Positions 1-10,674 of a DNA stretch of 64,000 bases are shown in pieces. A program made the translations under genes and the position numbers. A model generated the notes under the pieces. It ran no database searches, had not been told where the DNA came from, and was given only the letters and a program-made list of their open reading frames with translations. Numbering within the stretch: position 1 is the first letter of the stretch; each line of letters starts with the position of its first letter. The DNA comes from Bemisia tabaci. Its lineage: Eukaryota; Arthropoda; Insecta; Hemiptera; Aleyrodidae. The stretch is taken from assembly GCF_918797505.1 (NCBI RefSeq), contig NC_092800.1, positions 4,278,001-4,342,000 on the forward strand, in the 5' to 3' direction.

Positions 1-865
1 AAAATTTTCTAGGGGAGCCCCCAGACCCACCCCCGCCCCTGCCGTTTAGAGTGTCCGGATCCGCCTATAGAAACGTAAGCAGTTGAATTTTACGTAATAT
101 GTGCCAAAATTCGCGGACTGTTACTTCCGTCCCGCACTCCACGCAAAATATTTCCGGGTTCGTTCGTGCCCCGAGTATCCGAGTGCAGCACAAATGTACA
201 CGCCTGTAGTCTTACATAAACCTTTACTACGAGGTTTTTTGCACACATCAGACTAAATAAATACCGGCAAAACATTGACCCGAGTGCAAACTTAGCATGG
301 CATACCGCTGATGACGCAAGGGCGTGGGACCTTACTTTCACGTAAGCTTCAAAGATCGTGGAGTTATACGAAAAATAGAGCTTATCTCAAAATGTATTTA
401 TGTCTTTTTGTCATAGAGCGACGATGTAGCTTACGCACTTAAAACTATGCGCCGCTGACTCAGGGAAAAAAATACAAGTCTCAAAATTGAGCGTTAAAAT
501 GCTGAATAATATCCTTAAAATTTAAGTCTCGTGTCGCTCAGTGTTGCCGATCCGGTTCTGATAATTTTTGTTTTTCATCCGACTTAAATTGGAGGGTCAT
601 ACGTCGATTGCAAAATATCGAGGAATTCTGGCAGCGTTATGGTTAATAAATCAACCAGCTGAAACGATCATTGCTCTCTTCGTGCCGGCAAAATTTTCGA
701 TTAGCCCCTCGTTTTGTATTTTGCAACATCAGTGCCTGCTTAACTACTTTGGGTCGCAAGCGCTATACTCTGTAGGAGTCGAAATTGTCCGAAATTTGGC
801 GGCCCCATTTCTCACGCCGGCGACTTGCGAAAGAAAGTCCGTGACCTTCAGAATTGGTGCGCTAT
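1..865. other. Unassigned AT-rich intergenic DNA
   Basis: I see no repeat family shared with the rest of the window and no convincing gene. Open frames here (up to 113 codons at 568-909, running into the E-type element at 868) lack recognisable domains, codon bias or splice context. Confidence 0.5.
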
Positions 866-867
866 TT

Positions 868-987
868 GGACTATATCTGCCCAACGGAACGATGTGCATT
901 ATGACGTGAGCCCTGTTATGCATATATTCTTGTAGGTCTCAGGGCTCATGTCTGAATACACATAGTTCCGTTTGGCAGAATACGATG
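868..987. mobile_element. E-type short foldback element, degenerate copy E1
   Basis: The two ends are diverged forms of GGACGTATTTCTATCAAACGGA and its complement. The interior carries the family core GCATTATGACGTGAGCCCTG and its inverted partner CAGGGCTCATGTCT. The right end (TACGATG in place of TACGTCC) is mutated, so only a vague target duplication (ATTT against TATT) can be seen. This is one of at least five copies of 120-125 bp. Confidence 0.75.
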
Positions 988-1256
988 TATTCTTTGTACC
1001 GTCCTCGTTGTCGGCCTTAAAACTTCGTGGCTTTGGTTTCATTCGGTCCCCGGTATTAAAGGGCATGCATGACTATCCGAAAAGTTCATGATAGTACCGG
1101 TGTGAACTTTCCTCAGAATATTCTATGACCACGTTTAGATTATGATGATTTATTAACAAAAAACAATAAAAATGGCACTTTCATAACGTTTTTAAAATTA
1201 TTCGATTGAAGTCATGAAGACACTGAAAAATAAGAGTTACGAGCTGTATTGACATA

Positions 1257-1369
1257 CCGTCCGTTCTGGGCTCACAAAGGCCAAATGATCCGGGTGCTGG
1301 AACCGTAGCTTTGATTGTTCCGAGTGCTACGCCCGGAACTTTCGGCCTCTGAGCCCGGAACGCGGACGG
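1257..1369. repeat. Small imperfect foldback (hairpin)
   Basis: The left arm begins CCGTCCGTTCTGGGCTCA and pairs with a right arm ending GAGCCCGGAACGCGGACGG; inner segments also pair. It occurs once in the window. It could be a decayed MITE or a structured non-coding locus; nothing decides between these. Confidence 0.5.
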
Positions 1370-1668
1370 TAAGTCTATATAGCCCGTAAGTACGGCTCCC
1401 ACGGCTGGAGTTATTTTTTTCAGTGTACGGCAAAGGCGATGGAGGGAATTATACGCTTCGTAAACCTTGGTAACAGCTACAAAAAGTCATTGGTTTGGTC
1501 GTTGAACCTTGCAATGGGTTCTTCTTCAGAATCTTATAGAATTTTACTAAAAAAAATTTGGCGTGCACACGTATAGAACTTGCATGAGCTCAATGAAGTA
1601 GGAATTATCTACTGGAATCTGCAAAATATACTTCAATGATGCATCATCATTGCATCGCGGTTTTTCTA

Positions 1669-1914
1669 CGGTTACCACGATAGTAATGTCACACGGGATT
1701 TTACAGTAGAAGAGACGTGGATTTTGATGATTGTAATGATAAGCATGGTGATGTTACCGTGTCCACCGTAAATTTACTATGAGCACGAAAATACTATACT
1801 ATGAGTAAGGTACTATTCCTCTACTATTCTCATCAATAATCTCACCGAAATCCACGGTTCTACTACCGTGGAATCCCATTCAACGTACCAACATGGTATA
1901 ATCATAGAATAACC
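1669..1914. mobile_element. Diverged ~245-bp foldback element
   Basis: Left end CGGTTACCACGATAGTAAT pairs imperfectly with right end ATAATCATAGAATAACCG. Inside, TACTAT-like and CCGTGG words recur in both orientations, and GTGGATTT at the left faces AAATCCAC at the right. No second copy is visible in the window. Confidence 0.45.
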
Positions 1915-1917
1915 GTG

Positions 1918-2715
1918 TTTTTTTCTCTGTGTCCCAATAGAATTTCTGCTAACACACTGAAGCAAAACATGAATAAGCTCACTCTACATTTTTTTGCAGA
2001 GATCGTATTTGCCGATAGCAATACTGTCATTTCCCGGAATGAATCCCAAATTCCGGAACATTTCAAATGGCTGAAGCTTTTCCTGAGATCTTTAAAATTC
2101 ACGGAATTTTAGCTATCTATGAAATGTATCGGAATTGTGAGGTTTTAAGCTAGTTCGACCGCCTATTCGATTAAAATTTATAAATTTTTTTATAGAAGTT
2201 GATAATTTAGGAGCTTAGTCCGAGCGTATTTTGGAATTTTTCCCCGGAACTCTTGAAAGAAAATCGGAATATTGTTCCGAAATTTGAGCAATTGAATTAA
2301 TTCCGGTGACCCCGGAATCTTTGGTAAAATAAAATGGCAGCACTGGCCGATAGCACTCGAAGAAATTTTTTCCACGTCCGCTGTAAAGACACAGGCTCCA
2401 AGTATAGGAAGCATATTTTTTCTCGATGTTCGGGAAGTGTTCTAGCTGTCAGGCACGTACGAATGTCTCCACCAGTGACAGTTTTGGCTAAAATCCTCCC
2501 TCTCCTACGAAAAACCTACATTTCGGCTTAAATTTAACCATCCACGCACAGGACGTCGAGCCCCAGTGTTTGTCGGACCGAAACTTGGCTCGTGGTCAAG
2601 ATTCGGTTCATTCACGGAACGACAGGCATTGCGGGCCGGCCGGGGCAATTAGTCCTTCCGAATTTTCTGCCCGATATGATCTTTGATCATTCGTCGCGTT
2701 AAAATCGTCGCCTTC
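1918..2715. other. Unassigned intergenic DNA
   Basis: No gene, tRNA or shared repeat recognised. Short frames on both strands at 1902-2531 overlap and look like chance. Confidence 0.5.
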
Positions 2716-2819
2716 TGACATAAAGGCGCATCTACACTTGAAGATGAACCCTGTTGTCCATGTAACTTAGCGCTTTCTCGGGCTCATTTCAAATTGTAGT
2801 TACGCCCTTACGTCAGCCG
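2716..2819. repeat. ~100-bp foldback with GGCGTAAGGGCGTA-like ends
   Basis: CTGACATAAAGGCGCATCTA at the left pairs with GTTACGCCCTTACGTCAG at the right, and ATGAACCC faces GGGCTCAT. Half-element relatives lie near 24507-24575 and 58862-58918, which share ATTCGT(C/T)GCTCCT-TGGCGTAAGGG, and a weaker one near 34690-34725. It is probably an old non-autonomous element. Confidence 0.5.
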
Positions 2820-2875
2820 AACGACGAAATGATGTCGTCTCCCAAGACAATATATTTTAGAGATCCCATGTATTG

Positions 2876-3035
2876 GTGGCGTGGCGTGCTTTGCGATATA
2901 TCGATTGATCTGCCATTTGAATCTATGTATAAGGATCGATAAACAGGTTGTTCACAACGAATATCTTAATAATCGATTCTTCACTATAGCTTCAAATGGG
3001 AAAATATCGATGATCGATCATTCACGCCTCGCCAC
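2876..3035 (+). mobile_element. F-type hAT MITE, copy F1
   Basis: Ends are GTGGCGTGGCGTGC and GCCTCGCCAC, the family form being CAGTGGCG...CGCCACTG. The body holds several ATCGAT words (ATATCGATTGATC, GGATCGATAAAC, AATCGATT, ATATCGATGATCGATC) and a central GTTCACAACGAA palindrome. hAT assignment rests on the CAGTGG-type ends and on the 8-bp target duplications seen at sister copies. A 78-codon frame across it is repeat-derived. Confidence 0.85.
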
Positions 3036-3294
3036 AGCTTTCTATAATGTAAAATTTCTCTCGGAATTCAACGCTCAGATTTGCCAAATGACGACTGATG
3101 TCCACAGAGTTGAGTAATCTTAACCTAATTTGCGAAATGCTCACACCAACGTTTAACAGTCAGCATTAGAAGAATTTTATTTCATTGTTTGTTCAAGTTG
3201 CTGATCAACCATCACCAAGCGAGAAATGGCCCTGACTTCCGAACTTAACTTAGCTTCACTCAATTACATTGCTCTTGGTGCGAAGTTTTTAAAG

Positions 3295-3556
3295 TATCGT
3301 CACCTTTTTCGGCCAAAGTATCAAAAGTGCCATGCGACTTTTAAAAATTTCCGCTGCCATTTTATTTTTTTTTACAGAGAAATGTTCGAGGAAGCTGTCC
3401 AACAACACCACTGAATTTTCTCTGTGCTGCCGGTAAAGTTCAGTGAAATTTTCAAGCAGATTCAGTCAAGTATTTCTCTGTAAAAAAATAAAATGACGGC
3501 AGAAATTTCTAAACGCCGGATGGTGCTTGTGATAAATTGGCCGAAAGGTGACGATA
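3295..3556. mobile_element. V-type foldback (~260 bp)
   Basis: Outer arms ATCGTCACCTTTTTCGGCC and GGCCGAAAGGTGACGAT are complementary, and inner arms with GCTGCCATTTTATTTTTT face AAAAAAATAAAATGACGGC. The internal signature (U/A-rich arm, ACAGAGAAAT) resembles family W at 9316, 18586 and 30664, so it may be a diverged W relative. Confidence 0.65.
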
Positions 3557-4010
3557 TATTGCCTCTGGTCGTCTCAAACTTCGAATTTATGGAGATCGCA
3601 CGGTCTTCTTGATGGGAGTTGCGTGATGAGATCATCAATGGGAGGGATCTCAGAGAATCGATCTCAGAGAACGGAAGCATATTATACATGAAGAAGTACT
3701 TTTTTTCTTATGGGGCCGAAAAATAAAAATGGTCGGAATGGTAGGATGGAAAGAAAACTTGATTTTGGCAATTTGGTCGATACTCTGCCGTGATAGCGAA
3801 GAGAGCCGTTATACTGCACGATTGAAGTTTTGAGAAAATGGGCTCACTGGCATCTGAACGGAAAATTTTATTGAAAGAAGCCTCCGTTCTTTTTCAAATT
3901 GCCACAAATTAGTCAGAAAGACTCATAGAACAATTGTTTGGATGATCAAAATTGACCGACTTTATTTTGATTACATAAGAAGGGTATCATTAATTTGCGT
4001 GTTAGGATAG
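3557..4010. other. Unassigned intergenic DNA
   Basis: No recognised feature between the V foldback and element M1. Confidence 0.5.
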
Positions 4011-4950
4011 CCCAGGTAAAAATTGGCGATAAGAGCTGCGTTTCAAAATACCATAGGAATTCTTATAGCCGGCTAAAGAAGGCTACAGAAAATCATACAG
4101 CTGGCTGTAAAATGCGGAGAAAATCACACGGCCGGGCTATACGAAGCGATAAAAAATTATGCAGCCGGGCTATAGTTCCTATCGCCGGGCTTTACACTTT
4201 ATCGCCTGGCTGTTGCTTTTTCGCCATCGATTATAAAAGGCTATAAGAAATTGTGTAGAAATTCGTGTGCTTTGGAAATCATTAAGTTTGACACGGAACC
4301 ACCTTAATATTTACAAAATACACCTTATACTTTCTTTTAATACAATTTCTTTTCATCAATTAAAATGAGACTGATCCATACAGGATGTGCAAACATTTCA
4401 AAATCATGAGTTGAATAACGATGACTCCGCCAGATTAAATATTAGAGCCTAACACAAAGCGGAGCGGCGACGCACTGGCGCCTACAAACCTAACAGGGAT
4501 ACTTCACGCATTGCGCAACGCGTGAGGTATCCCTGTTAGGTTTGTAGGCGCCAATGCGCGTTTCGCGCTGGCTGCCTGCCTGCCACGGCGCTTGAAGCAA
4601 CTATTTCACACCAGAGGTATCGCACAGTATCATACGAAACTGAAGGCGCTCTAATATATTAGTAATGGCAGGCATCCATCAAAAGTACGGAGCTTCCCTC
4701 GCAAAATAAATCAAGATATTACGGCGCAAAAAGAGAGCAGTAGGTATTCCAAAAACTCACTGAGTCCTAGCATCCGTAATTAGTAACGCTTAGCATTCAC
4801 TTTATCGCCTGGCTGTTGCTTAATCGCCATCGGCTATAAAAGGCTCTAAGAAATTGTGTAGCCGGTTGTAGAAGCTATTGGAAATCTTACAGCCGGCTGT
4901 AGGTCTATGGTATTTTGGAACACAGATTCTACTGCCAATTTTTACCAGGG
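4011..4950 (+). mobile_element. M-type 940-bp non-autonomous element, copy M1
   Basis: Terminal inverted repeats CCCAGGTAAAAATTGGC and GCCAATTTTTACCAGGG bound the unit, flanked by AG on both sides. A second copy at 31798-32732 in the opposite orientation is closely similar along its full length. Subterminal zones at both ends carry clustered AGCCGGCTATA / TATAGCCGGCT words. The centre has a near-perfect ~35-bp-arm hairpin (about 4479-4553) built on GCGCCTACAAACCTAACAGG and its complement. No coding capacity. The superfamily is uncertain; a 2-bp target duplication (AG here, AT at M2) is suggested but not proven. Confidence 0.85.
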
Positions 4951-5733
4951 AGCGTTAGGCAAGGTAGCCACAAGTGCTATCCTCTGCATGCGTTCGTGGT
5001 TGCGTTTCGGACATACAAAAAATAATTTTCAGGTCAGAAATTTACAGAAAAGGGCGGCATTTTACTTGAAAGCACTGTTCCAATTGGAGCTCTGGAGGAA
5101 TAATGCTACTTACGGCTGTTTTGCCTGAAACTTCGTCATTTTTTGCGCACTTACGGTTTCTTCATCTCGTTTTCATACAGTTAAGACATAGCGATTTCAG
5201 GGATTTCATCTCAAAGAGATTTGACGAACTTTGAAGGAAACTCGATTTTGAAAATTTGAAATTATTACATAAACTTAAAACTTTTTGGAAAAACCGATTA
5301 ATATCACTTACTTTCTTATTCTCCATGCACTATGGTCATTTCGAGTGGGTAAAAAAAATAAAAATAAAATTGAAAATTTGAGACTTACTACTCTCTTGGC
5401 TATGACGGCAGGAATCCAGTCCGGTCCGTTGGGGTGCGGAAGGCGGGAAGAGGGACGGACCGGGGGATCTCGACCCGGAGGAGCGAGGAAGCGCGGGTTC
5501 ACCTTGAAAAAGAGCAGGAAACGGGCAACTGCGAACTGCAATTGTAGTGCACCAGTGCAATGACTTCTCGGCGAGTCAAGGTGCTTATTTTGAACGGAAT
5601 TTAATCTTCCGGCTATTAGAGAGCTATGAAAGTTGGCTCACTCATACACGTACTGCCTTCTCACGAAGCCCGAGTCCCGAGATAGAGCGGACCCTGGCCG
5701 CCTGCGTCTGCGCGGGCCCCAAGACCGTGGCGC
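4951..5733. other. Unassigned DNA with a GC-rich patch (about 5400-5560)
   Basis: The patch stays open in several frames on both strands, as GC-rich DNA does by chance. No start, splice or domain evidence picks one. It could be a CpG-rich promoter region, but no TATA or initiator stands out. Confidence 0.4.
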
Positions 5734-5899
5734 CCAGTCGCGTAGCGTGAATTGCGATATATCGATTGTTATTCCATTTAAACATATGGAAAAGGATCGA
5801 TAAACAGGGTGTTCTCAGCGAACACCTTAATAATCGATTATTTACCATGGGTGTAAATGGCATAACAATCGATATATCGCAATTCACGCCACGCCACTG
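5734..5899 (+). mobile_element. F-type hAT MITE, copy F2
   Basis: Begins CAGTCGCGTAGCGTG and ends CACGCCACGCCACTG. ATATATCGATTGTT near the left faces AACAATCGATATATCGCAA near the right, so this copy is more palindromic than its sisters. The centre reads GTTCTCAGCGAAC. No clear target duplication. Confidence 0.8.
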
Positions 5900-6032
5900 C
5901 GCCCCTCCCGCACTCCCGACTCAAGGAAGAACACCGTATCAACATCCCGGAGTTGCTAAAGTTCCCTGGATCAAAAATGTATTTTTCAGGAATGTTATCC
6001 TTACTTCTCCTTGAAATTTTCAGATATTTTAT

Positions 6033-6619
6033 GGTAGATGGAAAATTTGCACAAACAAATTTTATTGCTTCATCTGAGACTGCATAGTGAGCTGAGTTGG
6101 ACCGCGTGAAACAGAAAGGAACCAAACCACATCAGCTATTGCCAAATTTAATTGGGCAATTTAATTTTTTACATGAAAACGGTTGTGCGGATTTTCGTGA
6201 AAATTTCAGTGAAAATTCTCCATGGTACGAAGCAAATTCCTTAAAATTTTCAAAGAAATCCGAACAAACGCCCTCTCGTAAAAAATTTACTTGCCCTCTT
6301 AAACTTGGCAATAGCTGATGTGGCTTGGTTCCTTTCTGTTAAACTCGGTCCAGTTCGCAGTATGTCTCATAATTTTTTTCTAAAATCCGAACTTGTTGAA
6401 AAATAGATGAAAAAGTAAGAGAATGTGCCACCTTGTGACGTCATCTGGTGGCACTTCCTATTTAATCACGTGTCTCTTCGCAGATTATGTTATTAAGTCT
6501 TATTTTCTCCAATAATTGTTGAATTTGAAAACTAAGGGAATCCGCGTTCTCGGTTCTCCTAGTAGTTTCATTTTAAACATGATACGATAAAAATTTCAGA
6601 CGTCTGCAAATTCTCCATT
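6033..6619. mobile_element. BB-type element BB3, nested in G1 and split by H1
   Basis: Left end AGATGGAAAATTTGCAC with TTATTGCTTCATCTGAGA, and right end CTGCAAATTCTCCATTC, match the uninterrupted copy at 33355-33682. In that copy GAGCTGATTTTGCAGTAT is continuous; here GAGCTGAGT and GTTCGCAGTAT are separated by H1. TGACGTCATCTGGTGGCA is a shared internal landmark. Confidence 0.7.
6098..6352. mobile_element. H-type foldback, copy H1
   Basis: Ends TGGACCGCGTGAAACAGAAA and the complementary TTTCTGTTAAACTCGGTCCA enclose AACCACATCAGCTATTGCC facing GGCAATAGCTGATGTGG. It interrupts BB3. The end sequence is also shared with the O family, so H and O probably used the same transposase. Confidence 0.8.
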
Positions 6620-6740
6620 CCGATTAATATTATCTGTCAGTTTTGAAGAAAAATATTCAAAATTTCCCCCTATTCCGTTTTTTATGGAAGGAAACATGGC
6701 AACGTCTGAAAGCTCATACGGCGTTCTTCCGTAGCACGGT

Positions 6741-7079
6741 GGTGCAGACCCCGAGAGAGGCATCAGAGCTTCCCGTGTCTGAGAGTCTCCGAGATCCGCG
6801 CCCGCCCGGCTATTCCCTTGCTCGTGCGACATAACATCGTATCACAATTTCCAAGTGAGCCCTGTGCTACACGCAGCCCTAAGCTTTCCAGGGTTCATGT
6901 AGAAATGGGGATAATCCTTTACGTCAGAGAAGCGACGTTTTCTCCGCGGAGCGCCGCGTCGTTCTAGGGAAAATTCGGACCGCTTTCAGCAGAAACTCAC
7001 CGTATTTTCTCAGGAGCCGGCTTATCAGTGATTGCTTCCGAGAAATGTCTGTGATTGAAGGTGGTACTAGAGTCCTTTT
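6741..7079. other. Unassigned intergenic DNA
   Basis: A GTGAGCCCTG...CAGGGTTCATG pair at about 6856-6898 recalls the core of family E, but the terminal sequences are absent. Confidence 0.4.
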
Positions 7080-7224
7080 CAGTGGCTCGGCGTGCTTTGC
7101 AATATATCGATTGATCTACCATTGAAGCCTATGGAAAAGGATAGATGAACAGGATTTTCGCAACAAACACTGAATAATCGATTCTTTACAACAGCTTCAA
7201 GTGGGGAAACATCGATACATTCGC
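7080..7224 (+). mobile_element. F-type hAT MITE, copy F3 (decayed right end)
   Basis: Begins CAGTGGCTCGGCGTGC and keeps ATATATCGATTGATC, but the right terminus has lost the GCCTCGCCACTG motif. AGTCCTTT before and AGTCCCTT after the element may be the 8-bp target duplication with one change. Confidence 0.75.
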
Positions 7225-7409
7225 GAATGGAGTCCCTTACATCGAGAGTTGCGCTATCTCAGGTCGTTCGACCTGATAATTATTGAATCGTCCATACAAT
7301 GAGACAAGACCATGGGCGTTGATTGAAGGTGTTGAAGGAACCAGAGAGGGATTGCCCTCCCCCATCCTTAGAATTTGCAATGGTATTATTTGGTCCGCCC
7401 AGAAAATGT

Positions 7410-7627
7410 TGACTTATTTCTCTTAAACGGAACTAAGCGCCAATTTGGGTTCCTTCTGAGGATTCTAGAATCCCGGATTGCGTGTTCTATCAAACGGAAC
7501 TAAGCGCCATGGAAAAGCATTGTCAGCATAGGACGGAATGAGCTTTTCAGTCCATGGCACCCGCCAAACCAACCCGCATTCCCCTTCTCCTCTTATAAAC
7601 TTAGTTCCGTTTCGCAGAAATAAGTTC
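7410..7627. mobile_element. E-related element
   Basis: Ends TGACTTATTTCTCTTAAACG and CCGTTTCGCAGAAATAAGTTCA mirror the E-family ends (ATTTCTATCAAACGGAAC). ACGGAACTAAGCGCCA occurs twice inside, at about 7428 and 7495, and is shared with the long E element at 55049-55942. Confidence 0.65.
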
Positions 7628-8021
7628 AAATATAACTCTTTTCCTTGCTAGGCAATGAAAAACGAGAGGTAAAGGGAACAGTTTATTAAAATCACAAAAT
7701 CCACAACATTTCTAAAGAAACTTTCAATATTTCGGATCGGGAAGGGCCGATTTTGGACATTTTGATAGCGGTTTAGGTAAAAATTGTCCGCTCTTTATGA
7801 TTCGGATGAAGGAATTTCAAAGAGTGTGACGCGAATCCTAATGTTCAAAAATAGGACTTCCTTTCCAGGTCCCGAGGGGGAGGGGGTGTCCATGGGGGTT
7901 TAGGGTAGGAAAATTAGGATTCCTAGGGGTCTTTTTTACATTCGTCCCCGCGGTCCCCGACTTCGTCCGACCCAAAGTAACCGAGGAAAAAAGCCGGGCA
8001 CGGGTGGTCTGGGACACCCTG
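7628..8021. other. Unassigned intergenic DNA
   Basis: No recognised feature; a G-rich stretch at 7871-7890 and a C-rich opposite strand give short chance frames. Confidence 0.4.
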
Positions 8022-8361
8022 TACACGGAGAAAAAAACTTCTTGCGTGGGACCCGAAGTTTAGGCCATATGGATCTCTGAAGTTTTCGGATTGAGCATCC
8101 GAACACTTAAGGTCCAGCTGCTGAGGTTTGGATCACACATCTGAAACTTCAGTCCTTACGTCTGGAGTACTTCGGTTTTCACATCCGAAAAACTTCGGTT
8201 CTCACATCTGAAGTACTTCAGATGTAAGAATTGAAGTTTCAGATGTGTGATCCGAACCTCGATAGCTAGACCTAAAGTGTTCAGATGCTCAATCCGAAAA
8301 CTTCAGAGATCCATATGATCTAAACTTCGGGTCCCACGCACGAGGTTTTTTTCTCCCTGTA
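8022..8361. mobile_element. D-type 340-bp long-hairpin MITE
   Basis: Ends TACACGGAGAAAAAAAC and GTTTTTTTCTCCCTGTA are inverted repeats and the complementarity continues almost to the centre, with ACTTCGG/CCGAAGT words recurring. TA at each outer edge may be the target duplication, which with ACACGGAGAAAA-type ends would fit a Tc1/mariner-like MITE; this is inference. Confidence 0.85.
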
Positions 8362-8899
8362 TAAAGTATTAAATGAGTTCTTTAATCCCAAATTCCTTTC
8401 AGCGCAGCCACGCTCAGTAAACACCCCTGAAAATTTCAAGTCTCCAGAAAATATCCCACTGTGTCGATGCGAAAGGCGCAGAAAATGACGGCGGTGGCTG
8501 GAATTAGAAATCCCGAGATTACGAGGGATTCGAGCTTTGAAACCCTAATCCGTTTCCAAAAATCCCGGTGTCAACTCAGCTCGTCGGCTGAAGCGCAGAC
8601 GGTGAGTCTGCATTTTCCGTCTCCGCGGCGGTCGCCGCCAGCCACAGTGGAGAGGGGGGGGGGGGGGTTGAACTTGACGGATCCACCCACGCCGCGCGCC
8701 GCACGCGTCCGCGGTGCGGCGTGCCTACCTGCAGGTCTCAGGTCTCAGGTGATCGCTGTTATCGGAGCACGTGGCGCGACTGATCAGGTGATCAGTACAT
8801 CGAAATTCCGATGCATACTGCCTGCATAGCTCGGTGTTGTCGGGTCATGCACTATGAAACCCGAAAGCATATCGATGGTGAAATCCCCAAATCACATAT
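8362..8899. other. Unassigned DNA with GC-rich patch (about 8580-8770)
   Basis: Contains a run of G at about 8656-8668 and GCGCGCCGCACGCG-type sequence. A 122-codon frame crosses it without recognisable domains. Confidence 0.4.
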
Positions 8900-9314
8900 C
8901 ACTGAAAAAAAATTCTCGGCGTTTTTACCAAGGTCCGTTATTGGTACCTTTACCATCTCACTTTTTTTTACCAATTATTGGTAATTTTACCAAGACAGAC
9001 TGGTAAGCTTACCTAAAAGTCGGTATTTTTACTGTTTTTTCAGGTAAGAATACCACTTTTATTGGTAATCAATTCCTGGTAACTTTGCCGTTTTATCTCT
9101 GTAATTATACCACAGTCGATACAAAATATTGGCGGTTTTACCAAGGTTAGTAAAATTACCGAGAAAGTTCAATATTTTTACCAAGGTTTCTCGGTAAAAT
9201 TACCAATTCCATAAATGGTAATTTTACCAAGAAAAAATTGGGATCAAATAGAACCCTGAATTCTTGGTAATTTAACCCTTTTCTTAGTAAATACACCGAT
9301 ATTTTTTTTCAGTG
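8900..9314 (-). mobile_element. B-type foldback MITE, copy B1
   Basis: Ends CACTGAAAAAAAATTCTCGG and CTTTTT-type CAGTG are inverted repeats; TAT flanks both sides. The interior is dominated by TTACCAA/TTGGTAA words, more than a dozen in 415 bp. It lies in the opposite orientation to B2, B3 and B4. No coding capacity. Confidence 0.9.
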
Positions 9315-9315
9315 T

Positions 9316-9545
9316 ATCTCGATTACCGACGTTGCAGACTTTGTGTCGTACTTTATTTTTTACATTGAAATCTACTCAAAGTCCATTCTTGAAAACTTTT
9401 GTGATTTTTCTTCTCAGTGCGAAGAAAACTTTGTGAAAATTTCAAAGAATGATCCTGATATATGTATGTATTCCTTCGAAAAATAAAACGGAAGAGGGGA
9501 TTTCTAAACACAGCAAACGAGATAAGCGATTTGGTAGTTTCACCG
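9316..9545. mobile_element. W-type foldback, copy W1
   Basis: Shares with 30664-30898 the segments GACGTTGCAGACTT, TGTGATTTTTCTTCTC-GTGCGAAGAAAA and CAAACGAGATAAGCGATT. Arms rich in TATTTTTTA/AAAAATAAAA face each other. Starts directly after B1. Confidence 0.65.
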
Positions 9546-9590
9546 TCGATATAGAATATAGTTGCTATTGTACATCCATGAAGTACCCTG

Positions 9591-9765
9591 TGGGCTGATT
9601 ATGGATATTGATAGACGAACCGATAGACACAGAAAATTGAGAGAAAATCGGTGGAAGCGAGTGGTAGGTAATTGCCATGGACAAATGAGGCTAATGATGG
9701 ACTAAGTATAGGGTCTCTCTTGGGTTGCTTTTTTAAGTCCATTACTTACCTCATTTCGATGTGTT
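9591..9765. repeat. L-type element, degenerate fragment L3
   Basis: GGGCTGATTATGGATATTGATAGACG and GGTGGAAGCGAGTGGT correspond to the left part of L2 (30249). The right part is only vaguely recognisable (GTCCATTACTTACCTC). Confidence 0.5.
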
Positions 9766-10187
9766 TATGCTAAAAAGAACTATAAAGACGGGTGAGAAGG
9801 GACTTGTGGTCCCTAAAGACACTCTCCTCAGCTTCTCTCTGAATCTACTTCTGCACCTCTATGCAATTTAAAAATGCAATGTTGGGCGATGATAGAGCCT
9901 GGATCAGTCCGCAGACGTAACATTTGATCCGCTAAGTGACTGATCGCGATTAGAGGGATAGAGGGGCTCACCGTGACCTCAAAGGGACCGCGGAGGCACG
10001 AGACCCTGCATAAGTGGAATGCTCACTCCCGTGGGCCGAGGCCAGTTATGGGTCACCATAATGTCACCAAGCCCCCACTGATACAGGGAGACACTGTTGC
10101 CACGAAGACGAAATTTACTATGATATCGTGACATGAGTATGCGAAAATGTTAATTAAACTCAATTTCTGAAGTGGAAATCATCAATA
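9766..10187. other. Unassigned intergenic DNA
   Basis: No recognised feature. Moderately GC-rich at about 9960-10080 without a tRNA cloverleaf that I could fold. Confidence 0.4.
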
Positions 10188-10413
10188 CACTGGAAAAAAG
10201 AAACACATTGGTTCTAGAGTCCAGACTCTTGAAAACATTGACAAGAAAAAGGACTCTTGATTCAATCAGATTTAGGCTTAAATCAAATAGAAATCGCTCA
10301 AATTAAGAGGCTTGGTTCTTGATTTAAGCTTAAATCTGATTGAATCAAGAGTATTTTTCTTGACGATGTTTTTAAGAGTCTGGACTCTAGATCCAATTTT
10401 TTTCCCCCCAGTG
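10188..10413 (-). mobile_element. A-type foldback MITE, copy A1
   Basis: Ends CACTGGAAAAAAGAAACAC and CCCCCCAGTG with TA on both outer sides. Arms carry the family words TCTAGAGTCCAGACTCTT, GACAAGAAAAA and GATTCAATC with their complements. The central AATTAAGAGGCTTGG is in the reverse sense relative to most other copies. A ~60-codon frame here (LESRxLKT...LDSI) is purely repeat-derived. Confidence 0.9.
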
Positions 10414-10516
10414 TAGGATGATAATTCTGCTGTTTTTAAAAATTCCTCTAAAGGACAAGGCACACAAGCGCACCGAATAAAAAGGATGCTGATTTTACAG
10501 TCTGGGTGTAGAGAAG

Positions 10517-10630
10517 TGTGCGAAAATTCTCAAAACGCCGGATTAACCGCTACAGCAGACACTATAGCAATGTCAAGATATAAAACTAACTGCTGTGGCG
10601 GTTAATCCAGCGATTTGTGATTTGTCGCAC
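10517..10630. repeat. Small foldback
   Basis: GTGTGCGAAA and CGCCGGATTAACCGCTACAG pair with CTGTGGCGGTTAATCCAGCG and TTGTCGCAC. Single copy in the window; possible short MITE. Confidence 0.55.
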
Positions 10631-10674
10631 TCTTTTTTACATCCAGAATGTTAAGTCAACATTCTTTTTTATTT

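Larger units (their letters stand above)
5920..6740. mobile_element. G-type element G1, split by BB3 and H1
   Basis: The left part (AAGGAAGAACACCGTATCAAC, then the family's CCTTGAAATTTTCAG near 6010) and the right part (GGCAACGTCTGAAAGCTCAT, CGGCGTTCTTCCGTAGCACGG) are the two ends of one ~250-bp G unit, as at 16383-16629. Roughly 590 bp of BB sequence lies between them. Confidence 0.7.
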
